A program made the translations under genes and the position numbers. 64,000 bases of DNA from Eukaryota sp. TZLM1-RC. Its lineage: Eukaryota; Metamonada: BaSk clade. The stretch is from positions 186,001 to 250,000 of the forward strand of contig JAUPSS010000002.1 in assembly GCA_040285825.1 (NCBI GenBank), read 5' to 3'. Below, one piece after another: positions 11,601 to 22,567 of the stretch. Below the pieces are notes generated by a model. The model did not search any database and was not told the DNA's origin. It saw only the letters and a list, made by a program, of their open reading frames with translations. Position 1 is the stretch's first letter, and every line of letters starts with the position of its first letter.

Positions 11601-11940
11601 TGCAAATATCGATAGAAATACACAGCTGGTTTTTATTGCTTTTCCATTTTCGATAAATGGAAGATTATCAGTTGAAGCAGAAACTTTTTTGGATGACTTC
11701 CAAAAAATGGTGAAAGAAAAAACAATGAAAAGATTTGATATTTTTTTATGGCGTTCACGGATTCAATTTGCCATTATTAATAGATTACCGCGGTTTTTCA
11801 ATCGAATTAGAGAAGCTTTAGCTAGACAGCAAGCAAATCAAGATTTTGTAGAGGAAATCTTGGTTTAATGATAGTCGTCCCATTAGTTATGATTTAATTT
11901 AATCAAGTGTGCAAATTCAATAAATTAATAAAAATATAGT
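8674..11940 (+). mobile_element. non-LTR retrotransposon subfamily A with C-terminal restriction-like endonuclease, nearly full length
   Basis: Reading in order: an N-terminal CCHC knuckle (CSKCRQQGHNARTC, about 8875) and a second C-x2-C pair (CNTCGISF ... CLKC). Next is a reverse transcriptase with GLSGITIDHVK, SLDFSNAFNSLSR, GVKQGDPLGPLLF and the catalytic YMDD (about 10230). Then a thumb, a C-x-C-x7-H-x4-C zinc motif (CICSNSPQLTLRHALNC, about 11240) and an R2/CRE-type PD-(D/E)xK endonuclease. The endonuclease shows R-G-D-x13-D (RGDVYCDWID...VDF, about 11430), followed by a Lys-rich helix with KY. No APE domain. About four single-base frameshifts, mostly at homopolymers (near 9110, 9840, 10275/10480, 11558), break the frame. 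Coding ends at 11868, followed by a short 3' UTR. Confidence 0.8.
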
Positions 11941-12628
11941 ATAACAAAGCTATAAAAAACTACTCAAGACGCACAGAAAGACATCTAGATAAGCTCACAA
12001 GGGTAACTTATTCAAGAATCTTGAATGTCTGTTGCTCCAATACGAAATAAATGTCTGACTGTTTCCACCTAAACATAGAAAAATCCTGAAAAAAGCTGTG
12101 AGATAATTCAATGTATAGCCTTGTTTCTAGCTCGTTGTTATCACTAGGAAATTTTATGAAGAAAATGTTGTAGGTAAGTTTTCAATAGTAGATGTGGAGT
12201 TTGAGGAGATTTTTAGTTGTTACAATTTTGTTTTAATACAATATGTATCAAAAAAAGACTCGATATATATTGACCATTCATGATTCCACCAGTAGATGAC
12301 GATGGAGGTACCTTTAGAAATCTGCTCCCAACCACTGATTATTTCCTCAAGACTTGTTATCATTTAAATTTCACCGATGACGCATCTGTTCAGAGGCCGC
12401 AAGTATGAAAAGAATTTATTAGTCAGCTTTAACAACTGATTTGAAAGATGCGCATTCCTTCCCTAGTAGTCAATTTGTGATCCAATACCAACAGACCTAG
12501 AATGATGTTGAAAATCCCAACTAGTACGGTTAGGACTTGGAGTTTTTGTGGTTTCGTCTATTAAAAGAAATCTGTTTTATGAAGACTCAAAATAAGAATC
12601 AAAATATTCGGCTCTAACACTAAGTGGT
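11941..12628. other. intergenic, nothing recognised
   Basis: Region between the 3' end of the non-LTR element and the 3' end of the exonuclease gene. No coding frame or repeat recognised. Confidence 0.45.
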
Positions 12629-13957
12629 TCAGTTAGTAAACCTTTTCTTAGCAAAACCAGAACTTCTACTGCGCCTTGGGACCCCTGTGGTAGGGATATC
12701 ACTCTCTAACAGATCTAGATGTCGATGATATAGTGCAAAGATTTCCTCAAAAATTGGATCAGTATCTGTAATTGATGAAACAAGTTTTGAATACAAACTC
12801 TCATGACGATCTCTGAAATTGATCAAATGCCAAACTAAATCACCAAATCTACTGGAATTTACCCGCTCTCCACACTTACAAATACCAGGAGGAAATTTTC
12901 TACAAGGTGATGGGGAAACACAAGCAACATGGTGTACCAGCTCAGATGGAAATAAAAAAGTAGCGAGACAACCTTTGCAAACTCCCTTGAATATCAACCA
13001 AGGTGAGTCACAGCATTGAGGGAGACTATCGTCTAAATCCCCAGAAGAGTATTGGCAATACTGACAAAAATCGTAGACAGTTAGAACCATCAAACTGAAA
13101 CTTTTGCTGATGGCCTGGCACATGTCGAACATCGAAGAGAAGGATCCTGGAACGAGGGAACATTCACTGGATGTGCATCTGACGTTTGTTGAAGAATAAT
13201 CATCATAAAATAGGGTTTTAAATTTCCAACGTCCAGAGATAATGTGTCCTTCGGTATCGTCCAATAACTTTGCAACAGTTATTGCTATTGACCATGCATC
13301 AAAGGCTGCATAGTTTAATTGTGTGGTCGAAAGAGCTTCTACTGCCCAATCACTCTTAGTTGTATTTATATCTTTTGAATGGATTGGTGTTAAACCTAGC
13401 GCTTTCAGAAAACTCCCTGGTTGCCTTGGATTTCGTTTATTAACATCAGTACAACCACTTCTGAGGGAAAGGTGACGAAAAACAACGCTCGAATCAAAGT
13501 GTTGTTCAACGTCTACATTAAAATAGGAAGAAAAACGACTCAAGTCCTCAAATGAGTCTTTAAATACTTTGATTATTTTAGAACTCACCAAAAGATTTCT
13601 TATACAACTGGGCAATGAATGACACGAGTGGACTTGCACAATGACACAAGCAGAGTGAGTAGAAAATTGTAGTACATCGAGACGTTTTTCAGGCTGACTC
13701 AGTTTACCAAAATTGGGTTTCCATTCAGTATCAACAGCAATGAACGGAAATGTTGAAGACCGCAGGAGTTGATCAAAGACCTGCTGAAGTACAACTTCCG
13801 TGTCGTAACGTACAGAAACTAATGTAACAGGAATTGGTTCATCTTCGAAGGTCATTCGTATGTAAAGGGTCTTCATTCTTACAGACAATGGCAAGAACAA
13901 TGGAACAAAGATAGATAGATGTAGAACAAAGAGGAAGACCCAGACCTTCACCTTCAA
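12629..13957 (-). CDS. DEDDy 3'-5' exonuclease domain protein with C-terminal cysteine-rich region
   Basis: A 442-residue protein with an RNase D/WRN-type exonuclease fold at about residues 60-235. Motif I is AVDTEW (D76, E78), motif II is KDSFEDL (D134/D138) and motif III is LNYAAFDAW (Y216, D220), preceded by the usual SDWAVEALSTTQ. These supply the four acidic residues and tyrosine that bind two metal ions. The family trims 3' ends of RNA or DNA. Residues 300-380 carry clustered Cys/His pairs (CQYCQ, CKGC, HHVAC, CKCGE) and probably bind zinc. The first ~27 residues are strongly hydrophobic and untypical for a nuclear enzyme. Translation may really begin at M28 (13876) or M35 (13855); otherwise they would form a signal-anchor. 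No helicase part is present. Confidence 0.75.
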   Translation of the reverse strand: MKVKVWVFLFVLHLSIFVPLFLPLSVRMKTLYIRMTFEDEPIPVTLVSVRYDTEVVLQQVFDQLLRSSTFPFIAVDTEWKPNFGKLSQPEKRLDVLQFSTHSACVIVQVHSCHSLPSCIRNLLVSSKIIKVFKDSFEDLSRFSSYFNVDVEQHFDSSVVFRHLSLRSGCTDVNKRNPRQPGSFLKALGLTPIHSKDINTTKSDWAVEALSTTQLNYAAFDAWSIAITVAKLLDDTEGHIISGRWKFKTLFYDDYSSTNVRCTSSECSLVPGSFSSMFDMCQAISKSFSLMVLTVYDFCQYCQYSSGDLDDSLPQCCDSPWLIFKGVCKGCLATFLFPSELVHHVACVSPSPCRKFPPGICKCGERVNSSRFGDLVWHLINFRDRHESLYSKLVSSITDTDPIFEEIFALYHRHLDLLESDIPTTGVPRRSRSSGFAKKRFTN

Positions 13958-14294
13958 AAATCATTCTTTGAGGCCCAGCAGTTTTATTGGCCAAAATTCA
14001 ATTCCATCTCTTAATTTTTCCTCCATTGAACCCTGTTAATGAACAATAGTATAACATGTATCATAAAGCAATTGGTACAATACATATATGATGTTGGAAA
14101 AACTTGTTATACTACGAAGATTGAAGATGTGTTTCAAGGATCATGAACTGGATGTCACGTGAATTGTTTAATTTTTCACCTGTTGAAACACTCAGTGCAC
14201 CAGGTGGTATGAAATTTCAAACAATGGTTGAAAATCGAATGAACTTGACCACATAATAAGTATTATTTATGAAAATTACTACAAATACATACAT
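13958..14294. other. intergenic, nothing recognised
   Basis: Separates the 5' end of the exonuclease gene from the 3' end of the transhydrogenase gene, both on the minus strand. No feature recognised. Confidence 0.4.
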
Positions 14295-17200
14295 CTACTG
14301 ACAAATTTTCTTAAACATTTCAGAACTGATTTGGAACCCACCTGCAATGTTGATAACAGCCAAAAAGGCAGCAATAAGTGCGAGGATGTTGGCTCCAAGA
14401 TTAGCAGATCCAACTAAAGACATTGTACTTAAAACCACAATTCCAGAGATTGCATTGGTAAGTGACATCAAGGGTGAATGCAGTCTAGTATCAACAGCCC
14501 AAATAATGAACCAACCTACCAAGGACGCCAAAACAAGGACCAAAAGCATTTCAAGAAGTACAAAATCCTTGGGACTCACATAAGCAACTGCAAATACCAC
14601 AACTGCCAGAACAATCATCAATACAAACTTGGCTCCAGAAGACATTTCTTTCTTAGGTTCAGGTTCTGAAATGGTAGGATTGGATACAGGAGCAGCAGGT
14701 TTCTTGGAGACTTGGATTGGGGGATGGGTGAGTTCTTCGCCATCTTTCATAAATGTTGAGTTTTTGACAACCACATTGGAATCATAAGCAGCTTGACTGA
14801 AAAACTCGGTTTTGAGCCCTTTTCCACCACTAAATTCATCAAATAAATTAACCATATTCTGGCCAAACATTTGGGAGCTCTGAGTTGCCATTCTGGAAGG
14901 AAGATTAGTGTAACCAATAATAGTAACACGGTTATCTCCAACTTCAACAACATCACCAATCTTGGTCATGGTAGTATTACCTCCACCTAAAGCAGCCAAA
15001 TCGACAATACAAGAGCCGGGCTTCATTGCGGCAATCATATCATCAAAGATAAGTTTAGGGGCACCAAAAGGAGAAGCAGCGGTTAAGATTAAAAGATCGC
15101 ACTTCTTACACATATCCATATTCATTTCACGTTGAGCTTGCTTTTCAGCATCTCCAAGTTCCTTAGCATAACCACTAGCAGTGGAAGCATCAATATTGAC
15201 CTTTGGTTGTACCCATTTACCTCCAAGCGACTCAACCTCATCACCGATAGGTCTACTATCAAAGGCATAAGTTTCAGCACCAAGAGAGGTAAGAAGACCA
15301 ATAGAAGCAAGTCCAGCAACACCGGCACCCAAAACAAAAGCTTTACAAGGAGGGAACTTACCAGAAGCAGTCACTTCTGTGTTCAAGAATCTTCCAATAA
15401 CGGAAGTACCTTCAATAACAGCTCTGTAGCCAGCAGCCTTGGCTTGACTAGAAAGAACGTCCATTTTCTGAGCTCTGGAGATACGTGGAATCTGTTCCAA
15501 GGCAGTGACAGTGAGTTTCTTTTCCTTCATAGCAGACACAGACTCTGCATTGAGTTTTGCCATGACAAGTGAAATAAGATGTTGGCCTGGTCTAAAGTAA
15601 GCTACTTCGTCAACAGAGGGGGGATTGATCTTAACAACAACATCAGCTTGGGAAACTACAGCTTCATTGTCAGGTAAGATTTCAGCACCAGACTCAATAT
15701 ACAAGTCGTCAGAAAACTTGGCACCATCTCCAGCTCCAGAAGCCAACATTACTCGGAATCCCATTTTACGAAGGCGTTTAGCAGCATCAGGATGGATAGC
15801 AACTCTGTGCTCACCTTCCTGGATTTCTGCCATTACACCAATGGTAACATGGTCAGGACTAAGTTCTGGCAGGGGTTCTTCTTCTTGAACTACTACATTG
15901 ATGGATAATTCATTATTGTCAGCCACATTCTCCTTAGGAATAGCTTGCAATTTGGATTGAATACCAGTTAGAGTTTTCTTCGCATCGCCAAGGACTGTGC
16001 TGCAATTATCTTTCAGAAGAAGAGATAGAGGTTCTCCCGAATAACCAGAATCCAAACGTGGAGACCTCTTCAAAACAAATGTCTTCTTACAAAAGTGAGT
16101 AGGTACAATGGGCATGCCTGCAATATTGCTATCAGCAACTTCCATGGCCACTGGATTAATGGTATCAGCACAACCAATTGCAATTGCACAATCGTAAGAG
16201 TCAAATTGGCCTTCCAAATCCTGAAGATCGAAAATGATGTCATATGGAATAGCATTTTCGGCAAGGATAACAGCAAGATGTCCAGGCATTCTACCTGCAA
16301 CAGGATGGACACAAAAGTGCACAGTGATACCACGTTGTTGAAGATCTTTGGTTATTTCGGCAACATTGCCACCGGCTCTTGACTGGGCTAAACCTAGTAT
16401 AAGAAAAACATTAAACTGACATACCAAAACCAGGGACAATTAAGACCTTTTTTGAATCAACCAACGTAGAGACAACATCTTCTTCCGAACCAATTTTGAC
16501 ATCAGCTTGATCATATGAATGTCCAGCAGCCTTTTTCATCTTGCCGCCAAGAATGACAGCAGACAATGGACGATTCATTGCCTGGGCCATAGCAATAGAC
16601 AGAATGAAGCCAGAACTACCGACAAGAATCCCAACAATAACCAAACTATTGTAACCAGTTAAAAGACCTGCAGCAGCACCAGACCATCCGGATAGAGAGT
16701 TTAGAACAGAAATTAAGACTGGAGCATCAGCACCACCAACTGAAATAAGTTAAACAATAAGACATACCTGCCATGGCAGAAGGAATACCCATGAGGAAAG
16801 AGATACCAGCGATAGCAATCATGGAGTACAAGCCAAGTCCGTCAACTTCTTGCGGGTCATTGACGAAGAACAGCACAGCGAAAACAAGCAGTCCAGAAAG
16901 CAAGATAATATTAATAGTTCGCGAAACAATAGCAGACCAGGTGTTTTGGACCCACTGTTGTAATTTTGCGGCGGCAATAAGAGATCCAGAAAACGTGAGT
17001 GACCCGAGAGCTATGGTGAAAATGGTGATAGTTTTGTCAAAAGCTTCGTCTTCAATATCAGAGTTGATATAGGACGAAACAGCAGCTAGAGCAGCACTGA
17101 CACCTCCAAAAGAGTTGTAAACTGCAACCATTTGAGGAAGATTTTGGAAGCTGATGAGACGACCAATGACTATACCAACAACGCATCCAAGAGCCAACAC

Positions 17201-17386
17201 AATAGAGAGATCAACATAGGCATCGACAGTTTCGCGAATTAAAGTCGAACCGACCGCAATGATAATTCCGACAACTCCATAGAGAATTGAGGACTTGGAT
17301 GTTTTGACCTTCTTGAGTTGAGAAAGGGCCACAACGAAGAACAACGATGCGAGAAATTCACCTGCTAAAATGTAGTTAGCCGTCAT
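14295..17386 (-). CDS. PNT: NAD(P) transhydrogenase, fused beta-alpha order, three exons
   Basis: Proton-translocating transhydrogenase, which couples hydride transfer between NAD(H) and NADP(H) to proton movement across a membrane. Exons 16768-17386, 16425-16739 and 14295-16393 join to a 1010-residue frame. The order is beta membrane helices (exon 1 and 2; GGADAPV and AMNRPLSA are conserved), then the NADP-binding dIII (VPGFG, GLAQ, HPVAGRMPGHLAV). A linker leads to the NAD-binding dI (VIGVMAEIQEGEHRV-type start; GAGVAGLASIGLLTSLGA Rossmann motif; RMATQSS), then C-terminal alpha membrane helices. This beta-first order is known from Entamoeba and apicomplexans; animal NNT is alpha-first. Both intron positions are exactly frame-restoring. 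No clear N-terminal targeting peptide is visible, so the membrane it acts in is open. Confidence 0.92.
16394..16424 (-). other. 31-nt spliceosomal intron 2 of the transhydrogenase gene
   Basis: On the minus strand it begins GTATGTCAGT and ends TTATACTAG. Removing it joins VPGFG to LAQSRAGG, the conserved start of dIII. Confidence 0.88.
16740..16767 (-). other. 28-nt spliceosomal intron 1 of the transhydrogenase gene
   Basis: On the minus strand it begins GTATGTCTTA and ends CTTATTTCAG. Removal joins PSAMA to VGGADAPVLIS, the conserved beta-subunit text. Confidence 0.88.
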
Positions 17387-18950
17387 TGCAATAGAGAAAT
17401 ATTACGTTGGATTCGATGTAGAACTATTTGAACTTAAATTATTGACCAAGTTCAAAAATCACGTTCCAAAACGTGTTCTGGTAAACAACACTTCTCATAC
17501 TGAGTGTCATTGTCATTCATTATATACACAGTATCAAAATTTCTGGTTTATAGTTTTGTGTTGTTAGTGCATTTATATGTGTGAACGTCAGAATACACTG
17601 CAAAGTCAAGGATGGTTTATGAAACATGCAGGTGAAGGCGGTCTGTAGAGGCAGTGGCAGTGTTAGCCAAATGCAGTATGTACCTCTTTCTACTTAATCA
17701 AAAGATCAAAATTGCGATCTTTTTGACCCCTCACAAATGCTATTACAATCTCTCACATCTCCTTGCACAAGGACATTCTTTACACTTTTATGAAGTTTAG
17801 TTTCATCAAAAATAATATTGAAACAAACTATTGCGATTGAAACCTTGAAACCGGAAGTCAGAGGTGACAAGACACTAACATGTTATGAACTATGGTGTTT
17901 TAAATTCTCACTGCTGTAGCCATTATTTCCAAACACAGCCACATTTTCTGCAGAAACATTGAATATTGTTGTTGGGATACTACTCTCTGATTTCTGCACA
18001 GAAGCATGTCTCAATACATTATTGAATACACACTCAAGATAAATAGTAGAGTCTGGTTGCAGCAAATTACCCTTAAATTCTGATTGACAAACTTCGAAAA
18101 TACATCATAATCTGTGGATTCAGCTGACTGCGGCTTCTGTGACAATTTCCATTAACTTATTATACAATAACACTACTTTACTTTTTTTCTCCTAATTTGG
18201 TCATGTACTTTGATCAATATGCAGTAGAGATTGACAATTGTTGTCCTGAGACATTTAAGTCAAGCAAGAACTGTGTCAAAGATGGTTGGACAGATGTAAG
18301 AGTGAAGTTGAAACTCTGACAATTAATGGACATGTTTGAGAATGTGCCAATTGTTGAAAAATCTGGATTTTCGAAAACCCCGACTTAGCCCCCATTCTGT
18401 TGAAATTTTTAACAGTTACCTCATCGAAATGTCTTGGTAATGGTGAATGAGAAAAACTTCTGTGGTTTCATTGCCCTTGGCCAAAAAAAGTTAATGTATT
18501 TTATAAACAAAACTAAGAAACTACCAAAAAACGTACTTGGGGGTGGTGGTGTTGGGTTGTTAAAACAAATTTTCATAGAACCAGGAAGATTTCTCCAAGA
18601 ACTTCAAAAATATTTACCTAATGTAAAACCAAATGGAGATAAATTCATGAACTCTAGCAAAAAGAACTGCTGCGAGGTTTACCATAGAAGGTGTATTATG
18701 GAGATAATGTGAAATTTGAATTAGGAAACTAGTCCAAGATGTGATAAAGGCTAGTGTGAAGACATAACCGCTTCAAGAAATCGCTGAACCTAGCCATTTC
18801 CAAACACATCAAAGGTACCACAAACATTTAGATGAGATGTGAGAGTGTAGTTGCAGTTTTTATCTATGTATTGCTTGTGAAAGGCTGAGGGAAAGGAATA
18901 CACTCAATATTCCAAAAAAACAATGATAGAAATTCCTTTTTTCTCCGCAA
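17387..18950. other. long intergenic region between divergent PNT and RPS9 genes
   Basis: Holds the 5' flanks of two divergently transcribed genes. One plus-strand open frame of 92 codons (18434-18712) has KLMYFINKTKKLPKN, then LLKQIFIEPGRF. It matches nothing I know and has no support beyond being open. The minus strand at 17880-18060 has a Cys-rich patch with stops that I could not assign. Confidence 0.4.
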
Positions 18951-19543
18951 ATGCGTCCCAATTGTATGTAGTGATTGATCTATGTTCACCCTAAGTTAGA
19001 AAGACTGCTGTTACTCCCCGTCGTCCTTATGAGAAGGAACGTATTATGAACGAGCTCAAGTTGGTCGGAGAATACGGTCTCCGTTGCAAACGCGAAGTCT
19101 GGCGTGTCAAGTTCACCCTCGCCAAAATCCGTAAGGCAGCCCGTATGCTCCTCACTCTTGAGGAAAATGACCCCAAGAGAATCTTCGAAGGAGCTGCTCT
19201 TCTCCGTAGGTTACACAGATTAGGAGTTCTCCCTGCTGATAAGATGCAACTTGATTACGTTCTTGCACTCAAGATCGAAGATCTTCTTGAACGTCGTCTT
19301 CAAACTCTCTGTTTCCGTAAGGGTTTAGCTAAGTCTATTCATCATGCTCGTGTCTTAGTTTTTGGTAGACATATCCGTGTCGGAAAGCAGTTGGTCAATG
19401 TACCTTCATTCGCTGTTCGTACCGATAGCCAAGAGCACATTGAAATCTCATATACTTCACCACTCACCGGTAATCACTTTGGTCGTGTCAAGAAACGTTC
19501 AATGAAGTCTGGGGGCGTTGAAGCTGGTGATGATGATCTGTAA
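18951..19543 (+). CDS. RPS9: 40S ribosomal protein S9 (uS4)
   Basis: Component of the small ribosomal subunit body, binding 18S rRNA near the decoding region. The downstream exon reads [14 protein letters not shown], then [50 protein letters not shown] and [15 protein letters not shown], the classic eukaryotic uS4 text including the S4 RNA-binding domain. A tiny first exon (ATG at 18951, 13 nt) is proposed. Removing 18964-18995 with its GTATGT donor gives an N-terminus MRPNFRKTAVTP that lines up with family members. An alternative cut at 18968/18999 also keeps the frame (MRPNCIKTAV). Total about 186 residues, the normal length. Codon use is more GC-rich and biased than in its neighbours, as expected for a highly expressed gene. 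Confidence 0.93.
18964..18995 (+). other. 32-nt intron of RPS9 (proposed)
   Basis: Begins GTATGTAGTG and ends CACCCTAAG. The donor matches both transhydrogenase introns, and splicing restores the conserved N-terminus. An overlapping alternative (18968-18999) cannot be excluded. Confidence 0.65.
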
Positions 19544-19774
19544 TTAATTTCAATGGTCAGCTATTATTTCCTGGATCAGTTGTCACTTTTCGGTTTATAG
19601 TTTTTGATGTAGTCTGATTAATCCATAACTGCAATAAATTCGGTGGCGTTTGTCTTTTATTTTTCTTTTCGTTAAGTCCCACAAATTTGTTTACCGTAAA
19701 TGTTCATATGAAATTAGAGAAGCTACAGCAAGGAAAAACAATAGATAATATTTTTTTTTCACCTCAGAAACTCA

Positions 19775-19896
19775 ATTGTTTCCTTTTCAAAAACATTGCT
19801 CTCTCGTTTGGTTGATCAAGATACTGTGAATACTTTTGGTCGAAATAGAGGTGATCAAAATGAATCTCTCGAAGGGACAGCATCATTACTGAAGTG
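19775..19896 (+). mobile_element. non-LTR subfamily D fragment, left half of the Ty3 target
   Basis: Reads LVDQDTVNTFGRNRGDQ, matching the endonuclease region of subfamily D (LVDEDTLNSFGRNRGDL at 44200 minus). It stops at the 5' LTR and resumes at 29440, so the Ty3 element inserted into an already resident non-LTR element. Confidence 0.75.
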
Positions 19897-20007
19897 CGTT
19901 GTACTGTGGACAATTAGTCTAGTATAGACTTCACTAGTGACGGCCGAAATTTAATAAATACCTTTATCTTTTATCTCTATTCTGTAATGTCTAACCATAC
20001 AGCATCA
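19897..20007 (+). repeat. 5' LTR of the outer Ty3 element
   Basis: 111 bp, from CGTTGTACTGTGG to ACAGCATCA. The first base should be T (TGTTG in the 3' LTR). Relative to the 3' LTR it lacks a 16-17 bp segment near TTTATAAGGGTCAGTG. The gag ATG (19987) lies within its last 21 bp. Confidence 0.8.
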
Positions 20008-22567
20008 TTAATTAATGGCTCCGGCCAGGACATTAACGGTAATCCTCCTTCTCAGAAGAGTAATCCTCCTCAGGAGAGTGAACTTCCCGCTGAGAAGAGC
20101 CTCGCCTCTCATAAAGGAAGTCACCTCCCCAATAAGGAGAGTGGTAATCACGTTGTTGATGTGACAGAACTGTACACATACCCTAACAACTCCTCGGAGC
20201 TCCTTCCTTGTAGGAAGAGTTTTCTTACTCCGAGCAAGCAACAGAGATTCAAAATGTTTTCTATAACTGACATTTCTAACGCTTGTACAGAAGGTGAAGG
20301 AGGTGAAGACGAGCAACAGTCTAAGACTAGCTCTTCACGTAAAACTCCCTCCTCACCTACTTCTGACACCACCTCGAGTGAGGAACCACAAAGTGCTTCC
20401 AGAGGAACTCATAATCAGGATAACAGCAGAAGAAGGGATGAGAGCGATGATGAACCTCCTCATACTCCCAATCCTTCTAATCCAACTCCAAGTTTTCCAT
20501 CTACGGAAAGGACTTCTCAAGGTCTTTACCGAAGGAAACTAGCAATGGCAGTTGAGGCTGTAACTAGAGATTTCCTATTGGATCTCATCGCCAATCCTCC
20601 TGATGATGTAATGGATTGGAGTGATGATGAATTACTAAAAATGGCTGAGAATGAGGCAGAACGCCTCTCAGGGGACGTAGATTCAGCCGAATGTGAGAAG
20701 GTCAGACGTGACTATTTAGCGAAACGTTGGCCCTTTCCCTTTGGGGAAGCCCACGGCAAAACACTTGACGATGTCGTCTACGAGAGTTATGATCAGAGTC
20801 CAAATCTTTTAAAGAGATTGGATGATCTTACCGGTTCGGCAGTCTCGTGTGGGATGAGTGCAGTCGAGGATTGCTATTTTAGTGCTCTTCGTTTAAAGTA
20901 TCAAGCTGCTACTCCCAGGCCTGCCAAATGGCATAGGGATGCGATTGATGACCACAAAATATATTTCAGTGGAAATCAAGAGGCTTACGACAGACTATTT
21001 TGGATAGCTAAAATGTACCCTCAAAATCAACAGGGTAGAAACCTTAGAGGCGTCGTAAGGCATTTCCTAGTGGAGAACGTACACCCAAAAGATTCCATTG
21101 CGGATATCTTTATTATGCTTGGGGGCAGATTCGATGAATTCCGAGGTGACACCCTTCAATTTCATACCAAAGAGTCCTACATTAGAGAAATTGGCACAAG
21201 GGTAATTGAATTGAAAGAGCAACGTTTTGGCCCTAACAAGTTAAAATTAGTATATCCTGATGCATGGATGGCAAAACTTAAGGCATGGGTTGATAGCTGG
21301 CCCGACCAAAATGTTTTTAAGAATGTCTTAATAAAGAGCAGTTGCCTTCCATATGATCATAAACTAGCAGGGGTCCCTAGAGGATCTAAAGATGCACCAA
21401 ATTGGGTGGATTTAAGGCCACCAGCCCAGACCGTACCTGTGCAGGAGGAACCTCCTAAGACAAGATTTATCATAAAATTGGGCGAAACATTGCCTTCAGA
21501 AGAGAGGAATATGAACTTATTTAGTACACCTTCTGTAGGGCCTCTGGCATCTAGGAGAGCTTCTTGTGAAGCAACTCCTACACAAGCATCTGTTATAAAA
21601 CCATCTATACCCACGCAACCCCTAGGAACGAATGCTCCTAGAGATTCTCTCGTCGACACCCTCGGTTTTGATAGAACTCCTGTAACAGACGAGGAAAAAT
21701 TGAGGAAAAGAATAGACGATAAACTCAGATGCCTAGTTAAGTTAAATGAAGCGTTTGACGCCAAGAAGATCTTCGACTTCGTTCTTAACTTTGGCAATTC
21801 GGCTAAAACGGTTAGCCATCGCGATGGACCCACCAGAGCATTTACGCCGATCTCCAAATACGGTCCACCTGTTCATCAGTACAACTTCGTTAGATCTATG
21901 CTCTTCGAAGTGGACCCTTTGTATTTGAGATTTATGATCGAGGGTAAGGTCATCGCAGAATGGCAGAGTTTTTATGGAGGCCGAACAAACGTGTTAGGCA
22001 ACAACCCATCTGACGCCGAAATCTGGGAATAGTTGCTACTCAGCACCCAGTACAAATACCCTACCGATGTTGAGAAGGCTTTGAGGTCTGTAAGACCACC
22101 TGAGATCAGTCGAAGAATGAGCGCTGAATTTTTCATGGACAGCCTCCATAGAGCAGATCATATATATAATTCGACGCTCTACAATTATGCCCGGAACGGA
22201 TGGTAATCCGTCTGTCGTCTATCCAACAAAGAGATTTCTCGAAACCATTAACGACAAAAAACAATCAATTGATGGACACATATATCATTTGGATTGGCAA
22301 GTTTGATTCGAGTAACGAGAAACTGGGCGATGCGATTTACGATTTAGGTAACGCGTTTGTTAATAAGGTCAATAGCCTTGAATCCTCAATCAAAGACATT
22401 AACTTGATTAGAACAGCTTTCGGTGCTCACACTCCTGTGCAAAAAGGACGAAGCCAGTCAAAAGGTCCTTTCAAGAACCCTAGAGTAAGCAGTCGACCCA
22501 ACATTCAGAGCAATGGTGTAGCTTATGCAAAACCAATCAACAACCTGAAGAGAAATGTTTTAAAATA
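19987..22567 (+). pseudogene. gag of the outer Ty3 element (disrupted)
   Basis: An open frame of 681 residues (19987-22032) begins inside the LTR (MSNHTAS). It has an acidic/Ser/Pro-rich N-terminus with short repeats (QKSNPPQESELP) and a helical capsid-like middle (AMAVEAVTRDFLLDLIANPP...). A TAG at 22032 interrupts it, but the same frame continues sensibly to about 22200 (VEKALRSVRPPEISRRMSAE). The rest is found in two further frames up to 22567, ending basic (GRSQSKGPFKNPRVSS). No zinc knuckle is visible. Structural protein of the virus-like particle by analogy. Confidence 0.65.

Noticed and set aside
17880-18110. Minus-strand Cys-rich patch (QCFCRKCGCVW) with AGAGAGTAGTAT similarity to the flank of the duplicated Fanzor relics
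   Set aside because: Stops in the frame, no (D)EYRTS segment upstream, and the nucleotide match is short; probably coincidence.
18434-18712. 92-codon plus-strand frame upstream of RPS9
   Set aside because: No recognisable domain and no second line of evidence for expression.
20041-20130. Regular short repeats in gag (AATCCTCCTCAGGAGAG type) considered as a CRISPR-like array
   Set aside because: They are coding repeats within an open frame, without constant spacing or spacers; the genome is eukaryotic.
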